From positions 62,501-126,500 of the forward strand of contig JAXIVH010000198.1 in NCBI GenBank assembly GCA_036785325.1: a stretch of 64,000 nucleotides of DNA, given 5' to 3'. Both the position numbers and the translations under genes were made by a program. This document shows, one piece after another, positions 32,311-43,698 of this stretch. Position 1 is the stretch's first letter. Each line of letters starts with the position of its first letter. Source of the DNA: Urophycis tenuis (Eukaryota; Chordata; Actinopteri; Gadiformes; Phycidae). The notes below the pieces were generated by a model. The model did not search any database. It was not told the DNA's origin and worked only from the letters and a program-made list of their open reading frames with translations.

Positions 32311-35300
32311 CCTTAACATCAACAATAATGGTATCCGGGCCTGGACCTGGTCCTGGCCTGTGCAGGGGCCCTGGCTTGGACCAGGGCCTTGGCTTGGACC
32401 TGGACCTTGACCCGGGTTTTATGTTGCCCTAAGTCTTGGCCCACGGCCCCCAAAGGGGCCCCCCATGTTTGAGGGGGATGGGGCCATGACTTTCAAAGTA
32501 AGACAATTGACATTAGACATGTTACGTTTTCTCGCCTAACATGAAATGACAGTATAAAATGCAAGCACCTTTTAATAAGGGTCCCACGGCAATTTTAGGA
32601 GCTATATACTGTGGGTTATACACACTGGACGGATGACCCAAAACAGGAAAAACCTTTCCCATTGGACAAAACATTTGAGTTTTAACATGTTAGAGGAAGA
32701 AAACATCAATTACCCAGCATACATTTCAAAGGAAAAAGCTCAAATGACAAAAATAACCCAAAATGCATTTCAACGTAGAAATTCGAACAACACCGCGAGG
32801 GACGTAGTTATGGCAGGAAGGGTCTAACCCAGTAAAAGTAGCTTTTTGGTAAGGAAATCTCACCTTGAGTCTTCTTTGAGGTAAGTTTCCTTCACAATTC
32901 CTGTAGTCGTGCGGTGTATGGGGCACAGGAATTGCTTTTAGCATGCTGTTCAGCATGGGTTCCTGGATGGGCCAAGTAGGCAGTGCTTTGTCACGGCTGG
33001 GCTTGGTCTTTCCTGCCCTGGGACTGACTGGGAAGGCACCCCTTGACGGGGCTGGTCCTGGTCTTTCCTGGGGTTCGGACACCCATCGCTGAATAGGTCT
33101 GGCTTGGGTTCCTTGGGGGACTGGGGAGGCAGTGCTTTGTCACGGCTGGCCTTGGTCCCTCTTGCCCCTTGGAATGGCTGGGAAGGCACCACTCTGTTGG
33201 GGCTGGTCCTGGTTGTTCTTTTTGGGGGGGACACCCCATGCCGGCGGGTTAGTGGGTGTCTCTCTGGGGGGACCGGGGAGGCAGTGCGTGTCACGGCTGG
33301 CCTTGGTCCCCTTGGGTCCTGGAGTTGATCTGGAAGGCACCGCTTGATCGGCGCTGGTCCTTTTCATATCCCGGATATGACACCCTGGGTGGGAGGGATA
33401 GAAAGAATATTGTGTTTTGTTGGTGTTTTCAATCCCTAAGGGCGACACACAGTAGAGTTTATCGAAACCCTACGAACAACAAGAACCAAACTCCAGCCCT
33501 GATTGGCCGAACCAGAGCTACCTAGCGGTGTTAACAACTGGTTTGTGCCGGTCAGGGGGTAAGTATGCGGCCCCCCTGGGTTCCGACTCTAGGAACAGCA
33601 CGCAGGGTGTGGTGGTCCAGGGTAGCAGGACCTTAATCGTAACCCAGTCTTCTACGAGGGTTAGCCTCACTCATACAACAGTCCATTTTACACCACATAC
33701 GGCTGAATCTTACCTGCCCTAAACTAATTAACCTCCCCCCCTTTTTTTAGTCCTCCACCCCCTAAATTCTCCATCCCCTAGTCCAGCTTAGGTGACTAGG
33801 CCGTGGATGCAACGGGACCTAGGAAATTCTCCACCCCCTAAATTCTCCATCCCCTAGTCCAGCTTAGGTGACTAGGCCGTGGATGCAACGGGACCTAGGA
33901 ACACCAAGACCTTTAGGGCCCTTAGACCCCCTTCTTTCTCTCCCCATTTAACAAATAATAGGCTCAGATTCAGGACATATCCTCAAAAAAGAAAAAAAAC
34001 TGTTACACTTACCTCCGTTAGAAGTACCTCCATTAAAAATAAAGATTCTCTCAACAATACGTTCACCATTATAATAGGATTCGAATTAAATCAAACCAAT
34101 CTAAGCGAAAACCCAACAAGACGTTGAAATTATCCCTCAAAAAATGTATGCAAAAAAACAATTTTACTTACCTGCCAAAGCCCAACAAGGGACTAACCTG
34201 TAAGAATCTACTTACCCGAAAAAAAGAAAAAAATGTTACCTCAACAAAAGACCACCCCTTTAAGCTTAAACCCAATACCAATTCCAATTCGGATTTGACA
34301 CACCTTGAGAATTGATCAATCTCGGGGGGCCGCCTTGGGGGAGGGTGTCTAGTGATAATGGCCAGAAACACCCTATGATCCCAAGGTTCACTACTGATGA
34401 TGTGTCCTAACATTTCGATAGTACCTTTATACTAAAACAGAAAAAAAGAAAAAAAGAAAAAAAGAAAAAACAGTTGTGATCTAAATAAATAAATAAATTA
34501 ATAAATTAATAAATAAATTAATAAATTAATAAATTAATAAATAAATTAATAAATTAATAAATTAATAAATTAATAAAATAATAAATTAATTGATAAATAA
34601 ATTAATTAATGAATTGATTAATTGAAATGGATTAATTGGTTAATTGATTAATTAATAAATTAATAAATTAATTAACTAATAAATTAACTAATGAATTAAT
34701 AAATAAATTAATAAATTAATAAATAAATTAATACATTAATAAATACATTTATAAATGTATGATTACCAATACATAAATATATAAATTATATAAGTATGTA
34801 ATTATAATTATATAAATTTTATAAATTTATAAAATATAAATATAACAAAGATGTGATTACGATACAATACATACCAATACATTACCAATACATAACCCCA
34901 ACCAGCCAGACTCAAAATCTCCGTTTGACCTCCATCTGGAAACAAAGAGAACCTGGAAAGAAAAAAGGACAAAAAACAAGTCAATATTCCACAATCAGCG
35001 GTTATATCATAATGAGACAAACAACCATTACCTTTACTCCATTCTTGGTTTCAAGGAAAACCATCAAGTCTATGTCTCAAAATCAGCGGTTACTACACAA
35101 CAAGACAAACAATCACTTCAGTTTACTCCACTAGTGGTGATAAGGAAAACCATCAGGTCTTTATTTCAAAATCAGCCTGAATATCATAACAAGACAAACA
35201 ACCACTTAATTTCATTTCATATTGATAATATGGGGAAAGAGAACTGCGGATGACTGGATATTGGCGAGCGCAATTGCCTTTGATCCCCCATTCAACTGCC

Positions 35301-35355
35301 CAGTCGTTGGATGAGGTGGGGGGGATCATCGAGATAACTTAAAATGAACCTAACC
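30488..35355 (+). repeat. Copy 2 of the 4.9-kb direct duplication (partner 18027-22942)
   Basis: It matches copy 1 base for base apart from rare substitutions and a 48-bp shorter microsatellite. Identity ends at ATGAACCTAACC (35344-35355), after which copy 2 continues as CCCTAA repeats. Confidence 0.93.
32311..35355 (+). pseudogene. PLE family B 5' fragment truncated at the start of ORF1
   Basis: It carries the full 5' region of family B (minisatellite 32961-33351, candidate intron 33559-33750, 76-bp duplication, AT microsatellite, 89-bp repeats) and the ORF1 start at 35344. Only the codons for M-N-L-T survive; at CCTAACC the element is replaced by telomere repeats. There is no RT. Sense strand equals the telomeric C-strand, as in the full copy. 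Confidence 0.85.
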
Positions 35356-35415
35356 CTAACCCTAACCCTAACCCTTAACCCTAACCCTAACCCTAACCCT
35401 ATGGTTAGGGTTGGG
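35349..35415. repeat. Polarity switch: CCCTAA repeats joined to TTAGGG repeats between inverted PLE 5' regions
   Basis: Eight CCCTAA-type repeats (one CCCTTAA variant) are followed at about 35399 by CCTATGGTTAGGGTTGGG, which is exactly how the telomere tract ends in the short array units. Family B 5' sequence flanks both sides, direct on the left and inverted on the right. Confidence 0.95.
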
Positions 35416-36592
35416 TTCGTTAGAGTTATCTCGATGACCCCCCCCACCTCATCCAACGACTCGGTAGTTGAATAGGGGATCAAAGGCAGTTGCACTCGCC
35501 AATATCTAGTCATCCGCAGCTCTCTTTTCCCATATTACCAAGAATGAAGTAAAACGAAATGGTTATCTGTCTTGTTGTGATATAACCGCTGATTTGGAGA
35601 TATAGACTTGTTTTTCCTTTTCCCAAAGGTTTTCTTTGTTCCAAGATGAAGGTCAATCTAGTTTGAGTGAAGGTACTTCCAATGCATTGGTATATTTACT
35701 TATTTGAATAAAGACGAGTCACAGCTGGAGTGAGACTTTTCTTTTCCATTTCTATTTTAGTATAAACGTGCTATCGAAATATTAGGACACGTCATCAGTA
35801 GTGGACCCTGGGATCATAGGGTGTTTCTGGCCATTGTCACTATACACCCTCACCCAAGGGAGGCCCCCCCGAGAGTGATCAATTCTCAAGGTGTGTCGTT
35901 TCCAAAATGGAATTGGTATTGGGTTTAAGCTTTTTTAGGAGTGATCATTTGTTGAGGTAACGTCGAGGTAAGTAAAGGTAAGTAAAACACTTTTTAGGAT
36001 ACATTGTTTTGGTTATGGAGAGGAGGGGGCACATACTTACCCCCTGACCAGCACAAACCAGTTGTTAACACCGCTAGGTAGCCCTGGTTTGGCCAATCAG
36101 GGCCGGAGCTTGGTTCTTGTCCTCTGTTGGGTCCAGATGAACTAGCAGAAAACTGGGGTCACGAAGGACCGAGGCCAGCCGTGACAAAGCACTGCCTCCA
36201 CGGTCCCCCAATGCAGCTATCCTCAGCGATGGGTGTCCAGACCTAGGAAAGACCAAGACCAGCCCCGACCAGCGGTGCCTTCCCAGTCGGTCCCAGGGTA
36301 GGAAAGGCCAAGGCCAGCCGCGACTAAGCACTGCCTCCCTGGCCCCTCCAGGACCCCATGCCGAACAGCCTGTTAATAACAATTCCTGTGCCCCATACAC
36401 CGCGCGACTACAGAGATTGTGTAGGAAGTTGACCTTAGAGAAGACTCAATGGCTTACTTTCCTCACCCAAAACAACAATTTCTTGGGGTAGTCTATTCTC
36501 GCCGTAGGTACTTCGGTAATGGGTTTTTTTGTGAAAAGTTTTCCGGATGAAATGCATGCTGGGTAATTGTCTTCTTCCTCCAATATGTCAAG
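35416..36592 (-). other. Inverted, shortened PLE family B 5' region (unit 1)
   Basis: The reverse complement matches parts of 20225-22928: GGAGGAAGAAGAC, the minisatellite (two copies instead of three), the donor GGGGGTAAGTATG, CTTAAACCCAATACC, and ATTGGCGAG...GATGAGGTGGGG before ORF1. Compared with family B it lacks several hundred bp between the donor and the A-rich region and most of the AT microsatellite. Its outer end borders telomere repeats near 36593. Confidence 0.8.
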
Positions 36593-37520
36593 TGTAGGTT
36601 AAGGTTAGGGTAGATTTAGGGGTAGAGTTAGCAGTTAACCTTAACGTTAGGTTTGAAGTAAATGGGAGGGGTTGCGGTTAGGGTTAAGGTTAGGGCTGAG
36701 GTTAGGGTTAGGTATAAGGTTACGGTTTAGGGTTAAGGTTAGGGTTAAGGTTAGGGCTAAGGTTAGGGCTAAGGTTAGAGTAAGGGTTAGGGTTAGCGTT
36801 ACGGTTAGGGTAAGGTTAGGGTTAGGGTTAGAGGTTAGGGGTTAGGGGTTAGGGTTAAGATGAGGGCTGAGGTTAGGGTTAAGGTTAGGGCTGAGGTTAG
36901 GGTTAGGTTTAAGGTTAGGGATAAGGTTAGGGTTGGGGTTACGGCTGAGATTGGGGTTAAGGTTAGGGTTGAGGTTAGGGTTAGTGTTATGGATAAGGTT
37001 AGGTTAAGTGTTAGGGCCAAGGTTAGGGTTAAGGTTATGGTTAAGATTAGGGTTAGGGCTAGAATTAGGGTTAGGGCTAAGGTTAGGGTTAGGGTTATGG
37101 CTGAGGATAGGGTTAAGGTTAGGTTTAAGGTTAGTGTTAAGGTTAGGGCCAAGGTTAGGGTTAGGGTTAAGGTTAGGGTTAGGGCTAAGGTTAGGGTTAG
37201 GGTTATGGCTGAGGCTAGGGTTAGGGCTAAAGTTAGGGCAAAGGTTAGAGTTAGGGTTAGCGTTAGAGTTAGGGTAGGGTTAGTGTTGGAGGTTAGGGTA
37301 GGCTTAGGGTAAGAGTTAGAGTAGGGGTTAGGGTTAGAGTTAGAGTAGGGGTTAGGGTTAGTGTTAAGGCTAAGGTTAGGGGTTGAGGTTAGTGTTAAGA
37401 TTAGGGCCAAGGTAAGGGTTAGTGTTAGGGTTGAGTTAGGGTTAGGGCTAAGGTTAGGCCTATGGTTAGGGTTGGGGTTGAGGTTATCCCTAGGGTTAGA
37501 GTTAGAGCTAGAGATTGAGG
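36593..37520 (+). repeat. Decayed TTAGGG tract of unit 1
   Basis: GGTTAGGG, GGTTAAGG, GGGCTAAGG, GGGCTGAGG and GGTTAGTG variants occur in a fixed order that is repeated in all units, so the tract was copied with the unit rather than added anew by telomerase each time. Val/Lys/Arg-rich (plus) and Leu/Thr-rich (minus) frames are by-products. Confidence 0.9.
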
Positions 37521-37522
37521 AA

Positions 37523-37650
37523 GGTAGAGTCAAGGTGAGACAGTCTGTACGGACTGAACTCACCCCCGCCGGATCGGGCTAGTACACTCTATCTCCCCCA
37601 ACTCCCTCATTTCCATGAGGGAAGACAGGGGAGAAGAGATGGGAGGAGTA
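37523..37650 (-). other. Hairpin block in long array units
   Basis: Hairpin CCCTCAT/ATGAGGG (37604-37621, TTCC loop), the GCCCGATCCGGCGGGG motif (minus strand), and GGTGAG/CTCACC (37534-37564) enclosing CAGTC/GACTG (37541-37556). It is homologous to 27981-28067 in inverted orientation. It sits at the element-telomere border in every L unit and is absent from S units. Confidence 0.65.
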
Positions 37651-37687
37651 TATATATTTAATATATATTTTTTTAGTAAATAAATAC

Positions 37688-38107
37688 ATCGAGAGACTCA
37701 CCGCTGGAGTGGGTTTTAATCTTTGTATTCAAGGTTGTTCCTCCTCTTTTGATTCCTCGCTGGTGGTGCGTCGTCTCCACCTAGTGGTCGTTTTGTGAAG
37801 AAGAGTTATAGAAATAGAAATAGAAATACTCTATTGTTCCCAGGTTGGGAAATTGCATTAATAGGCAAGTAATAATAATAATAATAGGTAATTGCAATAG
37901 TTGGTAAGGTAATCTATATTTAATTTATTTATTTATATTTGTATATTTATTTAGTCTATTTATTTATTCATTTTTGTTTATTTATTTATTTAGATAAAGA
38001 GGATCACAGCTGGAGTGAGTTTTTAGTCTTTGTGTTAAAGGCTGGTTGCCTTCTTTTGATTCTTCAGTGGTGGTCCATCGCCTCCATCTAGTGGTCGTTT
38101 TGTGAAT
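37688..38107 (-). repeat. Duplicated tail modules of long units
   Basis: Two diverged modules of about 110 bp (37688-37802 and 38000-38107) share (C/A)GCTGGAGTG(G/A)G, TTTTGATTC, GTGGT and TAGTGGTCGTTTTGTGAA, separated by AT-rich sequence with an ATA microsatellite. A third partial match (TCACAGCTGGAGTGAGA, 35719-35735) lies in the inverted 5' region. Their minus-strand sense order, with AAATAAATA downstream, suggests retroelement ends. Confidence 0.6.
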
Positions 38108-38276
38108 AACAGTTGGTAAGGTAATATAAATGGGTTGTGTAGAGAGCCCGTTCTTTCGATGGCCCTGGCTCGGTTAGGTTCGTTAGAGTTATCTCGATGA
38201 CCCCCCCCACCTCATCCAACGACTCGGTAGTTGAATAGGGGATCAAAGGCAGTTGCACTCGCCAATATCTAGTCAT
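38088..38276 (-). pseudogene. Truncated PLE ORF1 N-terminus in the array
   Basis: 62 codons read MTRYWRVQLPLI..., then NLTEPGPSKERALY, matching the N-terminus of ORF1 at 22931 with about 32 extra upstream codons in frame; it then runs out of homology (HLYYLTNCYSQNDH). Equivalent frames lie at 43608-43796, 46348-46536, 51178-51366 and 60894-61082. At 40786-41028 and 55949-56131 a longer C-run shifts the frame. At S-unit borders the ORF1 part is missing. Confidence 0.7.
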
Positions 38277-40929
38277 CCGCAGCTCTCTTTTCCCATATTA
38301 CCAAGAATGAAGTAAAACGAAATGGTTATCTGTCTTGTTGTGATATAACCGCTGATTTGGAGATATAGACTTGTTTTTCCTTTTCCCAAAGGTTTTCTTT
38401 GTTCCAAGATGAAGGTCAATCTAGTTTGAGTGAAGGTACTTCCAATGCATTGGTATATTTACTTATTTGAATAAAGACGAGTCACAGCTGGAGTGAGACT
38501 TTTCTTTTCCATTTCTATTTTAGTATAAACGTGCTATCGAAATATTAGGACACGTCATCAGTAGTGGACCCTGGGATCATAGGGTGTTTCTGGCCATTGT
38601 CACTATACACCCTCACCCAAGGGAGGCCCCCCCGAGAGTGATCAATTCTCAAGGTGTGTCGTTTCCAAAATGGAATTGGTATTGGGTTTAAGCTTTTTTA
38701 GGAGTGATCATTTGTTGAGGTAACGTCGAGGTAAGTAAAGGTAAGTAAAACACTTTTTAGGATACATTGTTTTGGTTATGGAGAGGAGGGGGCACATACT
38801 TACCCCCTGACCAGCACAAACCAGTTGTTAACACCGCTAGGTAGCCCTGGTTTGGCCAATCAGGGCCGGAGCTTGGTTCTTGTCCTCTGTTGGGTCCAGA
38901 TGAACTAGCAGAAAACTGGGGTCACGAAGGACCGAGGCCAGCCGTGACAAAGCACTGCCTCCACGGTCCCGCAATGCAGCTATCCTCAGCGATGGGTGTC
39001 CAGACCTAGGAAAGACCAAGACCAGCCCCGACCAGCGGTGCCTTCCCAGTCGGTCCCAGGGTAGGAAAGGCCAAGGCCAGCCGCGACTAAGCACTGCCTC
39101 CCTGGCCCCTCCAGGACCCCATGCCGAACAGCCTGTTAATAACAATTCCTGTGCCCCATACACCGCGCGACTACAGAGATTGTGTAGGAAGTTGACCTTA
39201 GAGAAGACTCAATGGCTTACTTTCCTCACCCAAAACAACAATTTCTTGGGGTAGTCTATTCTCGCCGTAGGTACTTCGGTAATGGGTTTTTTTGTGAAAA
39301 GTTTTCCGGATGAAATGCATGCTGGGTAATTGTCTTCTTCCTCCAATATGTCAAGTGTAGGTTAAGGTTAGGGTAGATTTAGGGGTAGAGTTAGCAGTTA
39401 ACCTTAACGTTAGGTTTGAAGTAAATGGGAGGGGTTGCGGTTAGGGTTAAGGTTAGGGCTGAGGTTAGGGTTAGGTATAAGGTTACGGTTTAGGGTTAAG
39501 GTTAGGGTTAAGGTTAGGGTTACGGTTAGGGCTAAGGTTAGGGCTAAGGTTAGAGTAAGGGTTAGGGTTAGCGTTACGGTTAGGGTAAGGTTAGGGTTAG
39601 AGGTTAGGGGTTAGGGGTTAGGGTTAAGATGAGGGCTGAGGTTAGGGTTAAGGTTAGGGCTGAGGTTAGGGTTAGGTTTAAGGTTAGGGATAAGGTTAGG
39701 GTTGGGGTTACGGCTGAGATTGGGGTTAAGGTTAGGGTTGAGGTTAGGGTTAGTGTTATGGATAAGGTTAGGTTAAGTGTTAGGGCCAAGGTTAGGGTTA
39801 AGGTTATGGTTAAGATTAGGGTTAGGGCTAAGGTTAGGGTTAGGGTTATGGCTGAGGTTAGGGTTAAGGTTAGGTTTGAGGTTAGGGTTAAGGTTAGGGC
39901 CAAGGTTAGGGTTAGGGTTAAGGTTAGGGTTAGGGCTAAGGTTAGGGTTAGGGTTATGGCTGAGGCTAGGGTTAGGGCTAAAGTTAGGGCAAAGGTTAGA
40001 GTTAGGGTTAGCGTTAGAGTTAGGGTAGGGTTAGTGTTGGAGGTTAGGGTAGGCTTAGGGTTAGAGTTAGAGTAGGGGTTAGGGTTAGAGTTAGAGTAGG
40101 GGTTAGGGTTAGTGTTAAGGCTAAGGTTAGGGGTTGAGGTTAGTGTTTAGATTAGGGCCAAGGTAAGGGTTAGTGTTAGGGTTGAGTTAGGGTTAGGGCT
40201 AAGGTTAGGCCTATGGTTAGGGTTGGGGTTGAGGTTATCCCTAGGGTTAGAGTTAGAGCTAGAGATTGAGGAAGGTAGAGTCAAGGTGAGACAGTCTGTA
40301 CGGACTGAACTCACCCCCGCCGGATCGGGCTAGTACACTCTATCTCCCCCAACTCCCTCATTTCCATGAGGGAAGACAGGGGAGAAGAGATGGGAGGAGT
40401 ATATATATTTAATATATATTTTTTTAGTAAATAAATACATCGAGAGACTCACCGCTGGAGTGGGTTTTAATCTTTGTATTCAAGGTTGTTCCTCCTCTTT
40501 TGATTCCTCGCTGGTGGTGCGTCGTCTCCACCTAGTGGTCGTTTTGTGAAGAAGAGTTATAGAAATAGAAATAGAAATACTCTATTGTTCCCAGGTTGGG
40601 AAATTGCATTAATAGGTAAGTAATAATAATAATAATAGGTAATTGCAATAGTTGGTAAGGTAATCTATATTTAATTTATTTATTTATATTTGTATATTTA
40701 TTTAGTCTATTTATTTATTCATTTTTGTTTATTTATTTATTTAGATAAAGAGGATCACAGCTGGAGTGAGTTTTTAGTCTTTGTGTTAAAGGCTGGTTGC
40801 CTTCTTTTGATTCTTCAGTGGTGGTCCATCGCCTCCATCTAGTGGTCGTTTTGTGAATAACAGTTGGTAAGGTAATATAAATGGGTTGTGTAGAGAGCCC
40901 GTTCTTTCGATGGCCCTGGCTCGGTTAGG
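38179..40929 (-). repeat. Array unit 2 (long, 2,751 bp)
   Basis: Distinguished by an 18-bp loss around the GCTAGAATTAGGG part of the telomere tract (near 39825) and by CGGTCCCGCAATGC in the minisatellite. Confidence 0.9.
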
Positions 40930-43698
40930 TTCGTTAGAGTTATCTCGATGACCCCCCCCCACCTCATCCAACGACTCGGTAGTTGAATAGGGGATCAAAG
41001 GCAGTTGCACTCGCCAATATCTAGTCATCCGCAGCTCTCTTTTCCCATATTACCAAGAATGAAGTAAAACGAAATGGTTATCTGTCTTGTTGTGATATAA
41101 CCGCTGTTTGGAGATATAGACTTGTTTTTCCTTTTCCCAAAGGTTTTCTTTGTTCCAAGATGAAGGTCAATCTAGTTTGATTGAAGGTACTTCCAATGCA
41201 TTGGTATATTTACTTATTTGAATAAAGACGAGTCACAGCTGGAGTGAGACTTTTCTTTTCCATTTCTATTTTAGTATAAACGTGCTATCGAAATATTAGG
41301 ACACGTCATCAGTAGTGGACCCTGGGATCATAGGGTGTTTCTGGCCATTGTCACTATACACCCTCACCCAAGGGAGGCCCCACCGAGAGTGATCAATTCT
41401 CAAGGTGTGTCGTTTCCGAAATGGAATTGGTATTGGGTTTAAGCTTTTTTAGGAGTGATCATTTGTTGAGGTAACGTCGAGGTAAGTAAAGGTAAGTAAA
41501 ACACTTTTTAGGATACATTGTTTTGGTTATGGAGAGGAGGGGGCACATACTTACCCCCTGACCAGCACAAACCAGTTGTTAACACCGCTAGGTAGCCCTG
41601 GTTTGGCCAATCAGGGCCGGAGCTTGGTTCTTGTCCTCTGTTGGGTCCAGATGAACTAGCAGAAAACTGGGGTCACGAAGGACCGAGGCCAGCCGTGACA
41701 AAGCACTGCCTCCACGGTCCCCCAATGCAGCTATCCTCAGCGATGGGTGTCCAGACCTAGGAAAGACCAAGACCAGCCCCGACCAGCGGTGCCTTCCCAG
41801 TCGGTCCCAGGGTAGGAAAGGCCAAGGCCAGCCGCGACTAAGCACTGCCTCCCTGGCCCCTCCAGGACCCCATGCCGAACAGCCTGTTAATAACAATTCC
41901 TGTGCCCCATACACCGCGCGACTACAGAGATTGTGTAGGAAGTTGACCTTAGAGAAGACTCAATGGCTTACTTTCCTCACCCAAAACAACAATTTCTTGG
42001 GGTAGTCTATTCTCGCCATAGGTACTTCAGTAATGGGTTTTTTTGTGAAAAGTTTTCCGGATGAAATGCTTGCTGGGTAATTGTCTTCTTCCTCCAATAT
42101 GTCAAGTGTAGGTTAAGGTTAGGGTAGATTTAGGGGTAGAGTTAGCAGTTAACCTTAACGTTAGGTTTGAAGTAAATGGGAGGGGTTGCGGTTAGGGTTA
42201 ATGTTAGGGCTGAGGTTAGGGTTAGGTATAAGGTTACGGTTTAGGGTTAAGGTTAGGGTTAAGGTTAGGGTTACGGTTAGGGCTAAGGTTAGGGCTAAGG
42301 TTAGAGTAAGGGTTAGGGTTAGCGTTACGGTTAGGGTAAGGTTAGGGTTAGAGGTTAGGGGTTAGGGGTTAGGGTTAAGATGAGGGCTGAGGTTAGGGTT
42401 AAGGTTAGGGCTGAGGTTAGGGTTAGGTTTAAGGTTAGGAATAAGGTTAGGGTTGGGGTTACGGCTGAGATTGGGGTTAAGGTTAGGGTTGAGGTTAGGG
42501 TTAGTGTTATGGATAAGGTTAGGTTAAGTGTTAGGGCCAAGGTTAGGGTTAAGGTTATGGTTAAGATTAGGGTTAGGGCTAGAATTAGGGTTAGGGCTAA
42601 GGTTAGGGTTAGGGTTATGGCTGAGGATAGGGTTAAGGTTAGGTTTAAGGTTAGTGTTAAGGTTAGGGCCAAGGTTAGGGTTAGGGTTAAGGTTAGGGTT
42701 AGGGCTAAGGTTAGGGTTAGGGTTATGGCTGAGGCTAGGGTTAGGGCTAAAGTTAGGGCAAAGGTTAGAGTTAGGGTTAGCGTTAGAGTTAGGGTAGGGT
42801 TAGTGTTGGAGGTTAGGGTAGGCTTAGGGTTAGAGTTAGAGTAGGGGTTAGGGTTAGAGTTAGAGTAGGGGTTAGGGTTAGTGTTAAGGCTAAGGTTAGG
42901 GGTTGAGGTTAGTGTTAAGATTAGGGCCAAGGTAAGGGTTAGTGTTAGGGTTGAGTTAGGGTTAGGGCTAAGGTTAGGCCTATGGTTAGGGTTGGGGTTG
43001 AGGTTATCCCTAGGGTTAGAGTTAGAGCTAGAGATTGAGGAAGGTAGAGTCAAGGTGAGACAGTCTGTACGGACTGAACTCACCCCCGCCGGATCGGGCT
43101 AGTACACTCTATCTCCCCCAACTCCCTCATTTCCATGAGGGAAGACAGGGGAGAAGAGATGGGAGGAGTATATATATTTAATATATATTTTTTTAGTAAA
43201 TAAATACATCGAGAGACTCACCGCTGGAGTGGGTTTTAATCTTTGTATTCAAGGTTGTTCCTCCTCTTTTGATTCCTCGCTGGTGGTGCGTCGTCTCCAC
43301 CTAGTGGTCGTTTTGTGAAGAAGAGTTATAGAAATAGAAATAGAAATACTCTATTGTTCCCAGGTTGGGAAATTGCATTAATAGCTAAGTAATAATAATA
43401 ATAATAGGTAATTGCAATAGTTGGTAAGGTAATCTATATTTAATTTATTTATTTATATTTGTATATTTATTTAGTCTATTTATTTATTCATTTTTGTTTA
43501 TTTATTTATTTAGATAAAGAGGATCACAGCTGGAGTGAGTTTTTAGTCTTTGCGTTAAAGGCTGGTTGCCTTCTTTTGATTCTTCAGTGGTGGTCCATCG
43601 CCTCCATCTAGTGGTCGTTTTGTGAATAACAGTTGGTAAGGTAATATAAATGGGTTGTGTAGAGAGCCCGTTCTTTCGATGGCCCTGGCTCGGTTAGG
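40930..43698 (-). repeat. Array unit 3 (long, 2,769 bp)
   Basis: Has a longer C-run after CGATGA (40950s), CCGCTGTTTGG with a small deletion, and CACCGAGAG instead of CCCCGAGAG. Confidence 0.9.

Larger units (their letters stand above)
35416..38178 (-). repeat. Array unit 1 (long, 2,763 bp)
   Basis: Reference unit directly after the polarity switch. Inverted PLE 5' region 35416-36592, telomere tract 36593-37520, hairpin block 37523-37650, tail modules 37688-37802 and 38000-38107. Confidence 0.92.

Noticed and set aside
35349..35415. Telomere-telomere end fusion
   Set aside because: A head-to-head fusion would read TTAGGG then CCCTAA on one strand; here the order is reversed.
36074..36400. 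A 108-codon minus-strand frame present in nearly all array units
   Set aside because: It lies in the GC-rich minisatellite of the PLE 5' region. The left-hand copies encode unrelated peptides there, so it is not under visible protein constraint.
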